NCBI RefSeq assembly: GCF_017255295.1
Contig: NZ_JAFKDE010000002.1
Span: 186,001-250,000 of the forward strand
Origin: Nitratireductor aquimarinus
Lineage (GTDB): Bacteria > Pseudomonadota > Alphaproteobacteria > Rhizobiales > Rhizobiaceae
Length of the DNA stretch: 64,000 nucleotides
Direction of reading: 5' to 3'
Of the stretch, positions 1-9,505 are shown piece after piece. Made by a program: the position numbers and the translations under genes. Each line of letters starts with the position of its first letter. The stretch's first letter is position 1. Under the pieces are notes generated by a model that was not told the DNA's origin, searched no databases, and saw only the letters and a list, made by a program, of their open reading frames with translations.

Positions 1-1193
1 AGGCGCACGACCGAACCATTGTCGGCGAGCTTGGCCTCGACCGTGTAGGGGCGCAGACCCTCACCCCAGATGGTGCGCACATCCTCGTGCAGATAGCCGT
101 CGTCGAGCAGTTCGCGGATCATGTAGCCCATGCCGCCTGCGGCGTGGAAATGGTTCACGTCGGCAAGCCCGTTGGGATAAACGCGGGCAACGAGCGGCAC
201 GTGGTCCGAAATCTCGGCGATGTCGTCCCAGGTGAGCCGGATGCCTGCCGCTGCCGCCATGGCGACCAGATGCATGGTGTGGTTGGTCGAGCCGCCCGTG
301 GCGTTGAGGCCGACCACGCCGTTGACGATGGAGCGCTCGTCGATCATGCGGCCAACGGGCGTGAACTCGTTGCCGAGCGCGGTGATGGCGAGCGCGCGCT
401 TTGCGGCTTCCTTCGTCAGGGCATCGCGCAGCGGCGTGTTGGGATTGACGAAGGAGGAACCCGGTGTGTGCAGGCCCATGATCTCCATCAGCATCTGGTT
501 CGAGTTGGCCGTGCCGTAGAAGGTGCAGGTGCCGGGGCCGTGATAGGATTTGGACTCGGCTTCCAGCAGCGCCGCACGGTCCACCTTGCCTTCGGCGTAG
601 AGCTGGCGGATGCGGGCCTTCTCGTCATTGGGCAGGCCGGAGGTCATGGGTCCGGCGGGAATGAAGATCGCAGGCAGGTGGCCGAAGGTGAGGGCGGCGA
701 TGACCAGGCCAGGCACGATCTTGTCGCAGACGCCGAGATAGACGGCCGCGTCAAACATGTTGTGCGACAGGCCGACGGCAGCCGACATGGCGATGACATC
801 GCGCGAAAAGAGCGACAGTTCCATGCCGGGCTGGCCCTGGGTGACGCCATCGCACATGGCGGGCACGCCGCCGGCAACCTGCGCCACGCCGCCGGCTTCA
901 CGCGCGGCGTCCTTGATCATGCTGGGAAATGGCTCGAAGGGCTGATGCGCCGAGAGCATGTCGTTATAGGCGGTGATGATGCCGATATTGGGCACCCGGT
1001 CGCCGGAAAGGGCCGCCTTGTCTGCGGGGCCACAGGCGGCAAAGCCGTGGGCGAGGTTGCCGCAGGAAAGGACGCCGCGATGAACGGCCTGTCCGGCAGC
1101 GTGGTCGACGCGTTCCAGATAGGCTTCGCGGCTGGCGCGTGAGCGCTCGCGGATGCGGGCTGTGACGGCTTCGATTTCGGGTCTTGCGGTCAT
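1..1193 (-). CDS. edd: 6-phosphogluconate dehydratase, partial (C-terminus beyond window)
   Basis: Cytosolic [4Fe-4S] dehydratase converting 6-phosphogluconate to 2-keto-3-deoxy-6-phosphogluconate, the first dedicated Entner-Doudoroff step. The reading frame stays open from the ATG at 1193 to the window edge, giving about 397 of roughly 600 expected residues. Motifs of the IlvD/Edd family are visible, including the cysteine segments [18 protein letters not shown] and GPGTCTFYG expected to hold the cluster, and [10 protein letters not shown]. It is the last visible gene of zwf-pgl-edd, 66 bases downstream of pgl on the same strand. The family could be confused with IlvD, but the operon context decides for Edd. 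Confidence 0.95.
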   Translation of the reverse strand, partial: MTARPEIEAVTARIRERSRASREAYLERVDHAAGQAVHRGVLSCGNLAHGFAACGPADKAALSGDRVPNIGIITAYNDMLSAHQPFEPFPSMIKDAAREAGGVAQVAGGVPAMCDGVTQGQPGMELSLFSRDVIAMSAAVGLSHNMFDAAVYLGVCDKIVPGLVIAALTFGHLPAIFIPAGPMTSGLPNDEKARIRQLYAEGKVDRAALLEAESKSYHGPGTCTFYGTANSNQMLMEIMGLHTPGSSFVNPNTPLRDALTKEAAKRALAITALGNEFTPVGRMIDERSIVNGVVGLNATGGSTNHTMHLVAMAAAAGIRLTWDDIAEISDHVPLVARVYPNGLADVNHFHAAGGMGYMIRELLDDGYLHEDVRTIWGEGLRPYTVEAKLADNGSVVR

Positions 1194-1259
1194 GGCATGG
1201 CGTCCTGTCTTGCAGTTGGCCCCACGCGGAAGGAGCGCGGGGCGCGGCGGGCCGGCGTT

Positions 1260-1973
1260 TTACGCCTGGCCTGCGGGAGCCCAGAAGATGTGGGCGGGTT
1301 CTTTTGTCTCGGCCAGCACCGCGCCGATGGGGGAGGCCGGGCCGGGTGGGACGGAGAGCGCTGTTTCAAGCGTTTCCTTTTTGTCGGCGCCCTCGATGTG
1401 GACGGCGAGGAAGCGTGCGCCTGCGAGCCGGTTCATGGAAAGCGTGAGGCGGGGTTCGCCCGCCGCCTTCGACGCGACCGGTAAAACGTCCGGCCCTTCC
1501 GTTGGCTCAAGAAGCGCTTCGATGGTCGGCGCATCGGGGAAGAAGGAGGCGGTGTGCCGGTCATTGCCCATGCCGAGCACGACCACGTCGAGCGGTCGGG
1601 GCAGTGCGGCAATCGCCTTTGCCGACTGGCTGGCGGCCTCTTCCATCTCGTCGGCTGGCTGGTAGAGGCCGACAAAGGCGGCGCGGGCAGCCTTGTTCTG
1701 CAGGAGATGCCGGGCGACCAGACGGGCGTTGGAGCGCGGTGAATCGGCCGGCACGAAACGTTCGTCCACCAGCGTGACGGTGACCTTGTCCCACGGGATA
1801 TCGCATCGCGACAGCTGATCGAAGAACTGCGCGGGCGTGCGACCGCCGGAAACGGCAATCGCCGCGTGGCCCCGCTCCTTCACGGCCAAGGCCAGTTTTT
1901 TGGCAACCCTCTCCGACAGGTTCCTGGCCAGCGCCTCGGAGGAGGCGAATTCATGCCACTCGCAATTCGCCAT
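1260..1973 (-). CDS. pgl: 6-phosphogluconolactonase
   Basis: Hydrolyses 6-phosphogluconolactone to 6-phosphogluconate. The 237-residue protein has the usual length of the DevB/NagB-like family. It shows the phosphate-binding segment AVSGGRTPAQFF near residue 40 and the characteristic VTLVDERFV near residue 65. Its ATG lies two bases after the zwf stop codon, so the two genes are almost certainly cotranscribed and translationally coupled. Together with zwf and edd it forms the upper Entner-Doudoroff path from glucose 6-phosphate. Confidence 0.95.
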   Translation of the reverse strand: MANCEWHEFASSEALARNLSERVAKKLALAVKERGHAAIAVSGGRTPAQFFDQLSRCDIPWDKVTVTLVDERFVPADSPRSNARLVARHLLQNKAARAAFVGLYQPADEMEEAASQSAKAIAALPRPLDVVVLGMGNDRHTASFFPDAPTIEALLEPTEGPDVLPVASKAAGEPRLTLSMNRLAGARFLAVHIEGADKKETLETALSVPPGPASPIGAVLAETKEPAHIFWAPAGQA

Positions 1974-1975
1974 GC

Positions 1976-3448
1976 TCAGACACTCTCATGCCAGGTGCGT
2001 CCGTCGCGCTCGATAAGCGCGATGGAAGAGGAAGGCCCCCAGGTGCCGGCGGTGTAGCCCTGTGCGGGCTGCTGGTTGTCTTCCCAGGCGGCGAGGATCG
2101 GATCGATCCAGCGCCATGCGGCCTCGACCTCGTCGCGGCGCATGAACAGCGTCTGGTTGCCGCGGATGACATCCATGATGAGGCGCTCATAGGCGTCCGG
2201 ATTGCGGACATTGAATGATTCGGCAAAGCTCATGTCGAGCGGCACATGGCGCAGGCGCATGCCGCCGGGGCCGGGGTCCTTGATCATCATCCACTGCTTC
2301 ACGCCTTCATCCGGCTGCAGGCGGATGACCAGCTGGTTGGCAAACACCTTGCCCGTGCCATCCTCGAAGATGGAATGGGGGATCGGCTTGAACTGGATCA
2401 CGATTTCCGAAACGCGGGTGGCGAGCCGCTTGCCGGTGCGCAGGTAGAAGGGCACGCCGGCCCAGCGCCAGTTCTCGATCTCCGCCTTGATGGCGACGAA
2501 GGTCTCGGTGTTGCTCTCGCCGCTTTCAAGTTCTTCCGTGTAGCCCTTCACCGCGCCGCCATTGGACGCGCCGGCGCGGTATTGCCCGCGCACGGTCACG
2601 CTCTCTGCGGCATTGGAGGTGATCGGCTTCAGGGCGCGCAGGACCTTCAGTTTCTCGTCGCGCACCGTGTCGGCTTCCATGGAGGCCGGCGCTTCCATCG
2701 CCACGAGGCAGAGAAGCTGGAGCATGTGGTTCTGGACCATGTCACGCAGCGCGCCGGCCTTGTCGTAATAGCCCGCGCGCCCTTCAAGCCCCACGGTCTC
2801 GGCCACGGTGATCTGCACATGGTCGATATGGGCGGAGTTCCAGAGCGGCTCATAGAGCGCATTGGCAAAGCGCAGCGCCATCAGGTTCTGCACCGTCTCC
2901 TTGCCGAGATAGTGGTCGATGCGGAAGACGTTGTGCTCGTCGAACACGCGCGCCACGGCGTCGTTCAGCTCATGGGCGGAGGCGAGCGAGCGGCCGATGG
3001 GCTTTTCGACGATCACGCGGGCCGTGTCGGTGGACAGGCCGTGCTTGTCGATCTGGCCGACAATGTCGTCGAACAGGCTGGGAGCGACGGCCATGTAGAA
3101 GGCGCGCACACTGTCGCTGTCGCCGATCTCGGTCTTCAGGTCGGCAAAGCCGTCACCCGATTTCGCGTCCGCCGGCACGTAGGACAGGCGGGCCAGAAAA
3201 TGCGTCAGCTCCTGCGGCTCGATATCGCTCTTGGCGACATGCTCGCGGATGGCCTTTTCGGCAAAGGTGCGGAAGTCCTCGTCGGACAGTTTCGAGCGGG
3301 ATGAACCGATGATGCGCGTGGGGTCGGTGAACTGACCTGCCCGCTGGCGCTGATAGAGCGCCGGAAGCAGCTTTCGTTCGGAGAGATCGCCCGTGGCCCC
3401 GAACACCACGAGATCGAAAGGCTCGACCGGAATTGTCTGGCTGGTCAT
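1976..3448 (-). CDS. zwf: Glucose-6-phosphate 1-dehydrogenase
   Basis: NADP-dependent oxidation of glucose 6-phosphate to 6-phosphogluconolactone. The protein shows the N-terminal nucleotide-binding motif FGATGDLSERKL and the active-site signature RIDHYLGKE. I chose the ATG at 3448 (490 residues) because GGAGAA precedes it at good spacing and homologues begin close to this point. A longer frame reaches 3502 but its extra codons lie inside a dispersed repeat. First gene of zwf-pgl-edd; the promoter should lie in or beyond the RIME-like repeat upstream. Confidence 0.96.
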   Translation of the reverse strand: MTSQTIPVEPFDLVVFGATGDLSERKLLPALYQRQRAGQFTDPTRIIGSSRSKLSDEDFRTFAEKAIREHVAKSDIEPQELTHFLARLSYVPADAKSGDGFADLKTEIGDSDSVRAFYMAVAPSLFDDIVGQIDKHGLSTDTARVIVEKPIGRSLASAHELNDAVARVFDEHNVFRIDHYLGKETVQNLMALRFANALYEPLWNSAHIDHVQITVAETVGLEGRAGYYDKAGALRDMVQNHMLQLLCLVAMEAPASMEADTVRDEKLKVLRALKPITSNAAESVTVRGQYRAGASNGGAVKGYTEELESGESNTETFVAIKAEIENWRWAGVPFYLRTGKRLATRVSEIVIQFKPIPHSIFEDGTGKVFANQLVIRLQPDEGVKQWMMIKDPGPGGMRLRHVPLDMSFAESFNVRNPDAYERLIMDVIRGNQTLFMRRDEVEAAWRWIDPILAAWEDNQQPAQGYTAGTWGPSSSIALIERDGRTWHESV

Positions 3449-3461
3449 GGTTTCTCCGCTC

Positions 3462-3556
3462 GGGCGTTTCCGCTTTTCGTTGAACCGCGAAAACGCTCTC
3501 ATTGATTGTTCTTGCGCAATTCCAGGAAAACCGGTTCCCGCTTTTCCTGGAATTGC
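3462..3556. repeat. RIME-like intergenic repeat with two hairpins
   Basis: Two palindromes lie back to back upstream of zwf. The first (3464-3496) pairs GCGTTTCCGC with GCGAAAACGC with one mismatch. The second has perfect 15-base arms at 3516-3530 and 3542-3556 separated by 11 bases. The first half recurs in inverted orientation at about 9470-9504. The sequence resembles the rhizobial intergenic mosaic elements (RIME) found in many Rhizobiales; the family name is from memory, the hairpins and the second copy are directly visible. Confidence 0.75.
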
Positions 3557-3758
3557 CCTAGCCTCATACCAAGTTGCCGTTGCTATAGTCTAATCGATTT
3601 AAAAAAGCCAGATGCGATTGCGCGGCAGCGCGTCTGTCGGGCTGAGCCAAGCCGGTGCGCCCATTTGTGCCTTGACACAGCATCGCATGGCGGGTTTTCC
3701 CATGTTTCCTTCGCGAGCACAGGCTCGCATACAGACATTACAAACCGGAGCGGCAGGG

Positions 3759-5234
3759 ATGGGAACCCATTTTTCGCGCAGCGTGGCTGAGGGCCGCGCT
3801 TTCATGCAGTTCATCGACGGGCGTTCGGTCGATTCGCTCTCGGGAGAACGCATCGACGTTCGCAGCCCGTCCGACGGCGCAGTCTTCGCTTCGATCCCGG
3901 CTTCCACGGAAGCCGATGTGGAGCTGGCGGTGAAGTCGGCGCGCAAGGCGTTTGACGAAGGCCCGTGGAGCCGCATGCCGGCCGTGGAGCGCGGGCGCTG
4001 CCTGACGCGTCTTTTCCATCTGGTGGAGAAGAATGGCGAGGAGCTGGCTGCGCTCGAATCGCGCGACACCGGCAAGCCGATCCGTCAGGGCACGGCGGAC
4101 GTGACCGCCACGATGCGCTATTTCGAGTTCTATGGCGGCGCGGCTGACAAGATCCACGGCGACACGATCCCGTTCCTTGATGGCTACACGGCGCTGACGC
4201 TGCGCGAGCCGCATGGCGTGGTGGCGGGCATCACGCCCTGGAACTACCCGATGCAGATTCTGGCGCGCGTCATCGGCGCGGCGCTGGCCATGGGCAACAC
4301 GCTGGTGGTGAAGCCGGCGGAAGACGCTTCGCTGACGACGCTTCGCATGGCCGAGCTGGCGCTTGAGGCCGGTTTCCCGGCTGGCGTGTTCAACGTCATC
4401 ACCGGTTATGGCCGCAGCGCTGGTGCGGCTCTTTCCTCGCATCCGCTGGTCGATTACGTGACCTTCACCGGTTCGCCGATCACCGGCACCGCGATCCAGC
4501 AGGCAGCGGCGGTGAACAATCGCGGCGTGACGATGGAGCTGGGCGGCAAGTCCCCGCAGATCGTGTTCGCCGATGCGGATATCGAGGCAGCGCTTCCCGT
4601 TCTGGTGAACGCCATCATCCAGAATGGCGGGCAGACCTGCTCTGCCGGCAGCCGCGTTCTGATCGAGAAGCCGATCTACGAGCAGGTGGCGACGGCGCTG
4701 GCCGAGCGCTTCTCCAAGCTGGTTGCGGGCCCGCATGATGCGGATCTCGACATCGGGCCGCTCGTCAATGTGGCGCAGCGCGACAAGGTTGCCGGCTTTA
4801 TTGCCGCAGCGCAGGAAGCCGGCATTCCGCTGCTCGCACAGGGCACGGTGCACCCGGACGCGCCCGAGGGCGGTTACTATCAGCCGCCCGCACTGTTCGG
4901 CGCGGTCGATCCGCAGGCAGCGCTCGCTCAGGAAGAGGTTTTTGGACCGGTGCTTTCGCTGTTCCCGTTCGAGGACGAGGCAGACGCCATCCGGCTCGCC
5001 AATGACACGGAGTTCGGTCTGGTGGCCGGTGTGTGGACGCGCGACGGCGCGCGCCAGCACCGGGTCGCCAAGCGCGTGCGCGCCGGCCAGGTTTTCGTGA
5101 ACGGCTATGGCGCAGGCGGCGGCGTGGAGCTGCCCTTCGGCGGCTTCAAGAAATCCGGCCACGGACGCGAGAAGGGTTTTGAAGCCCTGTTCGACATGTC
5201 CGCGACCAAGACAATCGTTTTCAACCACGGCTAA
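3759..5234 (+). CDS. NAD(P)-dependent aldehyde dehydrogenase
   Basis: Aldehyde dehydrogenase superfamily enzyme of 491 residues, oxidising an unidentified aldehyde to its acid. Visible are the Rossmann segment ITPWNYP, the catalytic glutamate in MELGGKSPQ, the catalytic cysteine in NGGQTCSAGSR, and the EEVFGPV segment. The ATG at 3759 has GGAG eight bases upstream. A second start at 3804 (476 residues) fits typical family length equally well. It is followed after 20 bases by a short-chain dehydrogenase on the same strand, so the pair may oxidise an alcohol or sugar-derived substrate in two steps. The substrate cannot be read from sequence. Confidence 0.88.
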   Translation: MGTHFSRSVAEGRAFMQFIDGRSVDSLSGERIDVRSPSDGAVFASIPASTEADVELAVKSARKAFDEGPWSRMPAVERGRCLTRLFHLVEKNGEELAALESRDTGKPIRQGTADVTATMRYFEFYGGAADKIHGDTIPFLDGYTALTLREPHGVVAGITPWNYPMQILARVIGAALAMGNTLVVKPAEDASLTTLRMAELALEAGFPAGVFNVITGYGRSAGAALSSHPLVDYVTFTGSPITGTAIQQAAAVNNRGVTMELGGKSPQIVFADADIEAALPVLVNAIIQNGGQTCSAGSRVLIEKPIYEQVATALAERFSKLVAGPHDADLDIGPLVNVAQRDKVAGFIAAAQEAGIPLLAQGTVHPDAPEGGYYQPPALFGAVDPQAALAQEEVFGPVLSLFPFEDEADAIRLANDTEFGLVAGVWTRDGARQHRVAKRVRAGQVFVNGYGAGGGVELPFGGFKKSGHGREKGFEALFDMSATKTIVFNHG

Positions 5235-5254
5235 CAATTACAGGAATTTTCGAA

Positions 5255-6004
5255 ATGGCTCGACTTGAAGGCAAGGTTGCCATCATCACCGGCGCAGCAT
5301 CCGGTTTCGGTGAAGGCATGGCGAAGCGTTTCGCCGAAGAAGGCGCGAAGGTCATCGTTGCCGACCTGAACGCGAAGGGCGCAGAGCGGGTTGCCGCAGA
5401 GATTGGTGAAGCAGCGCTGCCGGTTACCGCAGACGTTTCCATGAAAGCCGATGTGGACGCGATGGTGGACGCCGCCATGCAGGCGCATGGCCGTCTGGAC
5501 ATCATGATCAACAATGCCGGCTACACGCACCGCAACACCTCCCTCATGGAAGTTGACGAAGAGACTTTCGATCTCATCGGCGCAGTGAACATGAAGGCGA
5601 TCTATCATTCCACGCTGGCCGTTGTGCCGGTCATGGAGAAGCTCGGCGGCGGCTCGATCATCACCACCGCTTCGACGGCAGGCCTGCGCCCGCGTCCGGG
5701 TCTCACCTGGTACAACGCATCCAAGGGCTGGGCGATCACCGCGACCAAGTCGATGGCCGTTGAGCTTGCGCCGAAGAACATCCGCGTGAACTGCCTGTGC
5801 CCGGTGGCCGGCGAAACCGGCATGCTCGGCCAGTTCATGGGCGAAGACACGCCCGAGAAGCGCGCGCAGTTCCGCTCTTCCATCCCGCTTGGCCGGCTTT
5901 CCACGCCGCTCGACATCGCCAATGCAGCGCTCTGGCTGGCTTCGTCGGAAGCCGAGTTCATCACCGGCGTTGCGCTGGAAGTGGACGGCGGCCGCTGCAT
6001 CTGA
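5255..6004 (+). CDS. Short-chain dehydrogenase/reductase (SDR)
   Basis: Classical SDR of 249 residues. It shows the cofactor motif TGAASGFGEG at residues 12-21, the NNAG motif, a catalytic serine region (TTASTAG) and the YNASK catalytic Tyr/Lys pair. An aspartate after the second beta strand (VADLN) favours NAD over NADP. AGGAA precedes the ATG. It sits directly behind the aldehyde dehydrogenase, probably in one transcript. Substrate unknown; annotations such as glucose 1-dehydrogenase or 3-oxoacyl-ACP reductase would be generic. Confidence 0.88.
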   Translation: MARLEGKVAIITGAASGFGEGMAKRFAEEGAKVIVADLNAKGAERVAAEIGEAALPVTADVSMKADVDAMVDAAMQAHGRLDIMINNAGYTHRNTSLMEVDEETFDLIGAVNMKAIYHSTLAVVPVMEKLGGGSIITTASTAGLRPRPGLTWYNASKGWAITATKSMAVELAPKNIRVNCLCPVAGETGMLGQFMGEDTPEKRAQFRSSIPLGRLSTPLDIANAALWLASSEAEFITGVALEVDGGRCI

Positions 6005-6143
6005 CGCAGCCCTGCCTTTGAACGGTTTTAGGAATTCCGTGTCTCCGGGAACCTGACTTGGAGCAAGGAATTACCTATAACCGGACAGAACAATTTCAGG
6101 CCGCCGGCGTTTGTCCGGCGGTCGGCATGAAAAGGGCAAGCGC

Positions 6144-7913
6144 ATGACCTACGAGCAGATCTTTCTCTTCAGTCTGCTGGGTGTTGTGTTTGCCTTTCTT
6201 GTCTGGGGTCGTATTCGCTATGACCTTGTTGCCTTTGCCGCGCTGATCATCGCGGTGGCCGCCGGCGTCGTCGATGCGCATGACGCCTTCATCGGCTTCG
6301 GCCATGAGGCCGTCGTCATCATTGCGCTGGTGCTGATCGTCTCGCGTGCCATGATGAATGCGGGCGCGGTGGAGCTGATCGCGCGTTTCGTCCTGTCTTC
6401 GGGACGCTCTCTCTCAACCCATATCGGTTTCATGTCGGTGATCGGCGCCGGCCTTTCGGCGGTGATCAACAATGTCGCCGCGCTGGTCATGCTGATGACC
6501 CTCGATATCGAGGCTGCGAAGAAGGCGAAGCGGCCTGTTTCCCGATCGCTGATGTCGCTTTCCTTCGCGACCATTCTGGGCGGCATGATCACGCTGATCG
6601 GCACGCCGCCCAACATCGTCATCGCCGAGTTTCGCGGGCGCGCGCTTGGCGAATCCTTCTCCATGTTCGACTTTTCACCGGTAGGCCTCGTCTGCGCCGT
6701 GGTTGGCATCGCCTTCGTGACGCTGGTTGGCTGGCGGCTGATCCCCGAAACCGGGCAGGCGGTTGCCGGAGATGACGGCGAGGCGGGCCTCTTCGTCGTG
6801 GAAGCGGGTGTGAAGGAAAAATCCAAATTCATCGACGGGCCGGTGAGCGATCTCTATCCGCTGGCCGATGAGCACGATGTGACCGTGCTCGGACTGGTGC
6901 GGCGCGGCAAGCGTCTACCCGGTTTTTCCGCTGGCGAAGAGCTTCGCAAGAGCGATCAGCTCATTCTCGAGGGCGATCCGAAATCCATCGAGGCGTTCAT
7001 CGGCGCTGCGGAACTCGATACGCCGGGCTCGGAAGAGCATGGCGGCATTCGCGGCAAGTCTCTGGTTCTGGTCGAGGCCATTGTGCCGGACAATGCCCGC
7101 ATGGTCGGGCGCACGGCGCTTGACCTGCGGCTGCTTTACCGCCGCGGCGTGACGCTTCTGGGCGTGTCGCGGCAGGGCAGGCGGTTTCGCGAGCGGGTGC
7201 GCAAGCTGCCGATCCGGGCGGGCGACGTGGTCCTGCTTCTTGGGCCGGAAAGCCGCGTTGCCGACGCCGCCGACTGGCTGGGCGTTCTGCCGCTGGCGGA
7301 AAAGAGCCATAACGTGATCCAGCGCGGCAAGGCGCTGTTCGCCGTGGCGGTGTTTGCCATTGCCGTGGCCATTTCGGTGATGGGGTTCGTGCCGCTCGCC
7401 ATCGCGCTTGCGGGCGCGGTCGCCATCTATGCGCTGTTCAATGTGGTCGGCGCGCGCGAAGTCTATGAATCGGTGGAATGGCCGGTGATCGTGCTTCTGG
7501 CCTCGCTCATTCCGCTCGGGCTGGCGCTTGAGGAATCCGGTGGTACGAAGCTGATTGCGGATTCCATTCTCTCGCTGACCGGCTCGCTGCCGGCATGGGC
7601 GATCCTGGCGATCCTGATGGTTGTCACCATGACGCTGTCCGACTTCCTGAACAATGTGGCGACAGCGCTGATTGCAGCGCCGGTCGGCCTTTCCGTTGCG
7701 CAGGGGCTCAACGTCTCACCCGATCCGTTTCTGATGGGCGTGGCGGTGGCCGCTTCCTGTGCGTTCCTGACGCCCATCGGCCACAAGAACAACACCATCA
7801 TCATGGGGCCGGGTGGCTATCGCTTCGGCGATTACTGGCGCATGGGCCTGCCGCTGGAAATCCTCATTATCGCGGTTTCCGTGCCGGCAATCCTGTTCTT
7901 CTGGCCGCTGTGA
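6144..7913 (+). CDS. SLC13-family permease with paired TrkA-C (RCK_C) domains
   Basis: Inner-membrane anion/cation symporter family protein of 589 residues. N-terminal membrane helices (to about residue 210) include the conserved NNVAALVMLM and GTPPN segments. A soluble central part (about 215-405) contains two TrkA-C-like units with the LxLRRGVxLLGVxRxG pattern, followed by a second membrane block with DFLNNVATALI and a C-terminal SCAFLTPIGHKNN. The repeated N-N and P-N motifs are typical of the SLC13/CitM superfamily. The ATG at 6144 is preceded by AAGGG. The substrate could be sulfate, a dicarboxylate or another anion. Confidence 0.88.
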   Translation: MTYEQIFLFSLLGVVFAFLVWGRIRYDLVAFAALIIAVAAGVVDAHDAFIGFGHEAVVIIALVLIVSRAMMNAGAVELIARFVLSSGRSLSTHIGFMSVIGAGLSAVINNVAALVMLMTLDIEAAKKAKRPVSRSLMSLSFATILGGMITLIGTPPNIVIAEFRGRALGESFSMFDFSPVGLVCAVVGIAFVTLVGWRLIPETGQAVAGDDGEAGLFVVEAGVKEKSKFIDGPVSDLYPLADEHDVTVLGLVRRGKRLPGFSAGEELRKSDQLILEGDPKSIEAFIGAAELDTPGSEEHGGIRGKSLVLVEAIVPDNARMVGRTALDLRLLYRRGVTLLGVSRQGRRFRERVRKLPIRAGDVVLLLGPESRVADAADWLGVLPLAEKSHNVIQRGKALFAVAVFAIAVAISVMGFVPLAIALAGAVAIYALFNVVGAREVYESVEWPVIVLLASLIPLGLALEESGGTKLIADSILSLTGSLPAWAILAILMVVTMTLSDFLNNVATALIAAPVGLSVAQGLNVSPDPFLMGVAVAASCAFLTPIGHKNNTIIMGPGGYRFGDYWRMGLPLEILIIAVSVPAILFFWPL

Positions 7914-7981
7914 GACAGGGCTGAAGCGGTTCGGTTCACCTGATGATTTCGGTCGTGTCCGATTTTGTGGCAGGAGCGTTT

Positions 7982-8104
7982 TGCGTGGTTCGACAAGCTC
8001 ACCATGAGGGATGTGTGACCCTGTAGGAAAATCTGGCTCCGCGAGGTTGCAGATAGTTCCTGCAGCCGCGCCCCACCCTCATGGTGAGCTTGTCGAACCA
8101 CGCA
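7982..8104. repeat. 29-base perfect inverted repeat between convergent genes
   Basis: Arms at 7982-8010 and 8076-8104 are exact reverse complements over 29 bases, with a 65-base loop. The arm (core CTCATGGTGAGCTTGTCG) is a dispersed element seen in many alphaproteobacterial genomes; here two copies face each other between the convergent permease and oxidoreductase genes, where a large hairpin could end transcription from both sides. Nothing else is recognised between 7914 and 8133. Confidence 0.8.
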
Positions 8105-8133
8105 CAACGTCAATGCAGCGTGTCTTTTCGCCC

Positions 8134-9420
8134 TCAAATCCGGTCGCGCAGGGCGTACCAGTTGAGCGCCAGGAACATCAGGAACGGGCGCAGATGGCGG
8201 CCGCCGGGGAAGGGCGGGATCTTCAGTTCTTCGAACAGGCGCAGCCGGTCGCGGTTTCCGCAGACGGTTTCCGCATAGAGTTTGCCGGTGAAGTTCGACA
8301 GCATCACGCCATGACCGGACCAGCCGGCGGCTGAGATCACATTGGGCATGACCTCGCGCACAAAGGGGCGTCTGGGCATGGTTATGCCCACATAACCACC
8401 CCATGCATGGGTGAGTTCGACATCCTTGAGCGCGGGATAGAGTTCGGCAATCTGGCGGCGGATGTGGTGGTGGATCGCCTTGTCTTCGCCGGGCGCGTAG
8501 ATCTCGCGTCCGCCGAAAAGCAGGCTGCCATTCGGCTCGCGCCGGAAATAGCGCACCACGAAACGGGAATCGTCGACCGACTCGCCGCCGGGCAGCACGG
8601 GACTGTCATCGCCAAGCGGCGGTGTTGCGCCGATGAAGGAACCGATGGGCATGACATGGCCCGCACTCTCCGGCTCCAGATCGCCGCCATAGGCGTTGGT
8701 GGCGATGAGGCACTTCTCGGCGGTGATGGTTCCCGAAGGCGTTTCGATACGCACACCGCCGGCATCGGAGCTGATATTCAGCGCAGGCGTGCCTTCAAAA
8801 AGAAGCGCGCCCGCCTCACGGGCCACGCGCGCCGTGCCGACCACGAGCTTCAGCGGGTGGATATGACCGGTGCCGGTGTCGCGGATGCCGCCGAAATAGC
8901 GCGTCGAGCCAAGCCGCTCTGCGGTCTCGGTCGCGTCCATGTAGGTGATATGCGGATAGTCGAACCGGTCACGCATGATGTCGGCATGCCGGCGGTATTC
9001 GTCCAGATAGCGGGGCTTGTGGACGGCTGAAATCTGGCCCGGACGATAGTCGATCTCGATGCGGTTGGCGGCGGCGAAATCGATGAGGTGGGTCTTGGCT
9101 TCCTCGGCCAGATCAAACAGGGCTTTGGCGCGGGTGAAGCCAAGCTCGGCCTCCAGCTCCTCGGCCCAGGCGCGCTGACCGGTGCCGAGCTGCCCGCCAT
9201 TGCGCCCGGATGCGCCATCGCCAAAGCGGTGCGCCTCGATCAGAACCACATTGACGCCCGCCTTCGCCAGATGGGCGGCCGCCGACAGGCCGGTGAAGCC
9301 GCCGCCGACAATGGCGACATCGGCCCGCCGGTCGCCATCGAGCGACGGGTATTGCGGGCGCTCGCCCACGGTTGCTTCATACCAGGAGAAGCCGGGCGAT
9401 ATGGGCGACTGATAGGGCAT
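8134..9420 (-). CDS. FAD-dependent oxidoreductase, PuuB/DAO-like
   Basis: Flavin amine/amino-acid oxidase of 428 residues with the dinucleotide-binding motif VAIVGGGFTGLSAA near residue 35 and the following ASGRNGGQ segment typical of gamma-glutamylputrescine oxidase (PuuB/OrdL-like) proteins. The C-terminal AWGGYVGITMPRRPFV and GWSGHGVMLS segments fit the DAO fold. It lies 83 bases downstream of a glutamine-synthetase-like gamma-glutamyl ligase, the same pairing as puuA-puuB, which supports a role in polyamine or amine catabolism. Other amine substrates remain possible. Confidence 0.82.
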   Translation of the reverse strand: MPYQSPISPGFSWYEATVGERPQYPSLDGDRRADVAIVGGGFTGLSAAAHLAKAGVNVVLIEAHRFGDGASGRNGGQLGTGQRAWAEELEAELGFTRAKALFDLAEEAKTHLIDFAAANRIEIDYRPGQISAVHKPRYLDEYRRHADIMRDRFDYPHITYMDATETAERLGSTRYFGGIRDTGTGHIHPLKLVVGTARVAREAGALLFEGTPALNISSDAGGVRIETPSGTITAEKCLIATNAYGGDLEPESAGHVMPIGSFIGATPPLGDDSPVLPGGESVDDSRFVVRYFRREPNGSLLFGGREIYAPGEDKAIHHHIRRQIAELYPALKDVELTHAWGGYVGITMPRRPFVREVMPNVISAAGWSGHGVMLSNFTGKLYAETVCGNRDRLRLFEELKIPPFPGGRHLRPFLMFLALNWYALRDRI

Positions 9421-9431
9421 GGATGCACCCC

Positions 9432-9505
9432 TCTTTCCGTCCGGAATTGCGCAAAATCAATAATTCAGGGCGTTTTCGCGGTTCAACGAAAAGCGGAGAC
9501 GCTCT
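9432..9505. repeat. Partial RIME-like repeat
   Basis: The hairpin at about 9470-9504 pairs GCGTTTTCGC with a near-complementary arm and matches, in inverted orientation, the first hairpin of the element upstream of zwf. It is preceded by GTCCGGAATTGCGC, resembling the rest of such elements. The copy overlaps the last codons of the ligase gene on its left, so the element reaches into coding sequence. Confidence 0.65.

Noticed and set aside
87-1142. 351-codon plus-strand frame
   Set aside because: Shadow of edd on the opposite strand; its His/Gly/Arg-rich translation resembles no protein while the minus strand gives clear Edd motifs.
2246-3304. 352-codon plus-strand frame inside zwf
   Set aside because: Antisense shadow in high-GC DNA; zwf motifs on the other strand are unambiguous.
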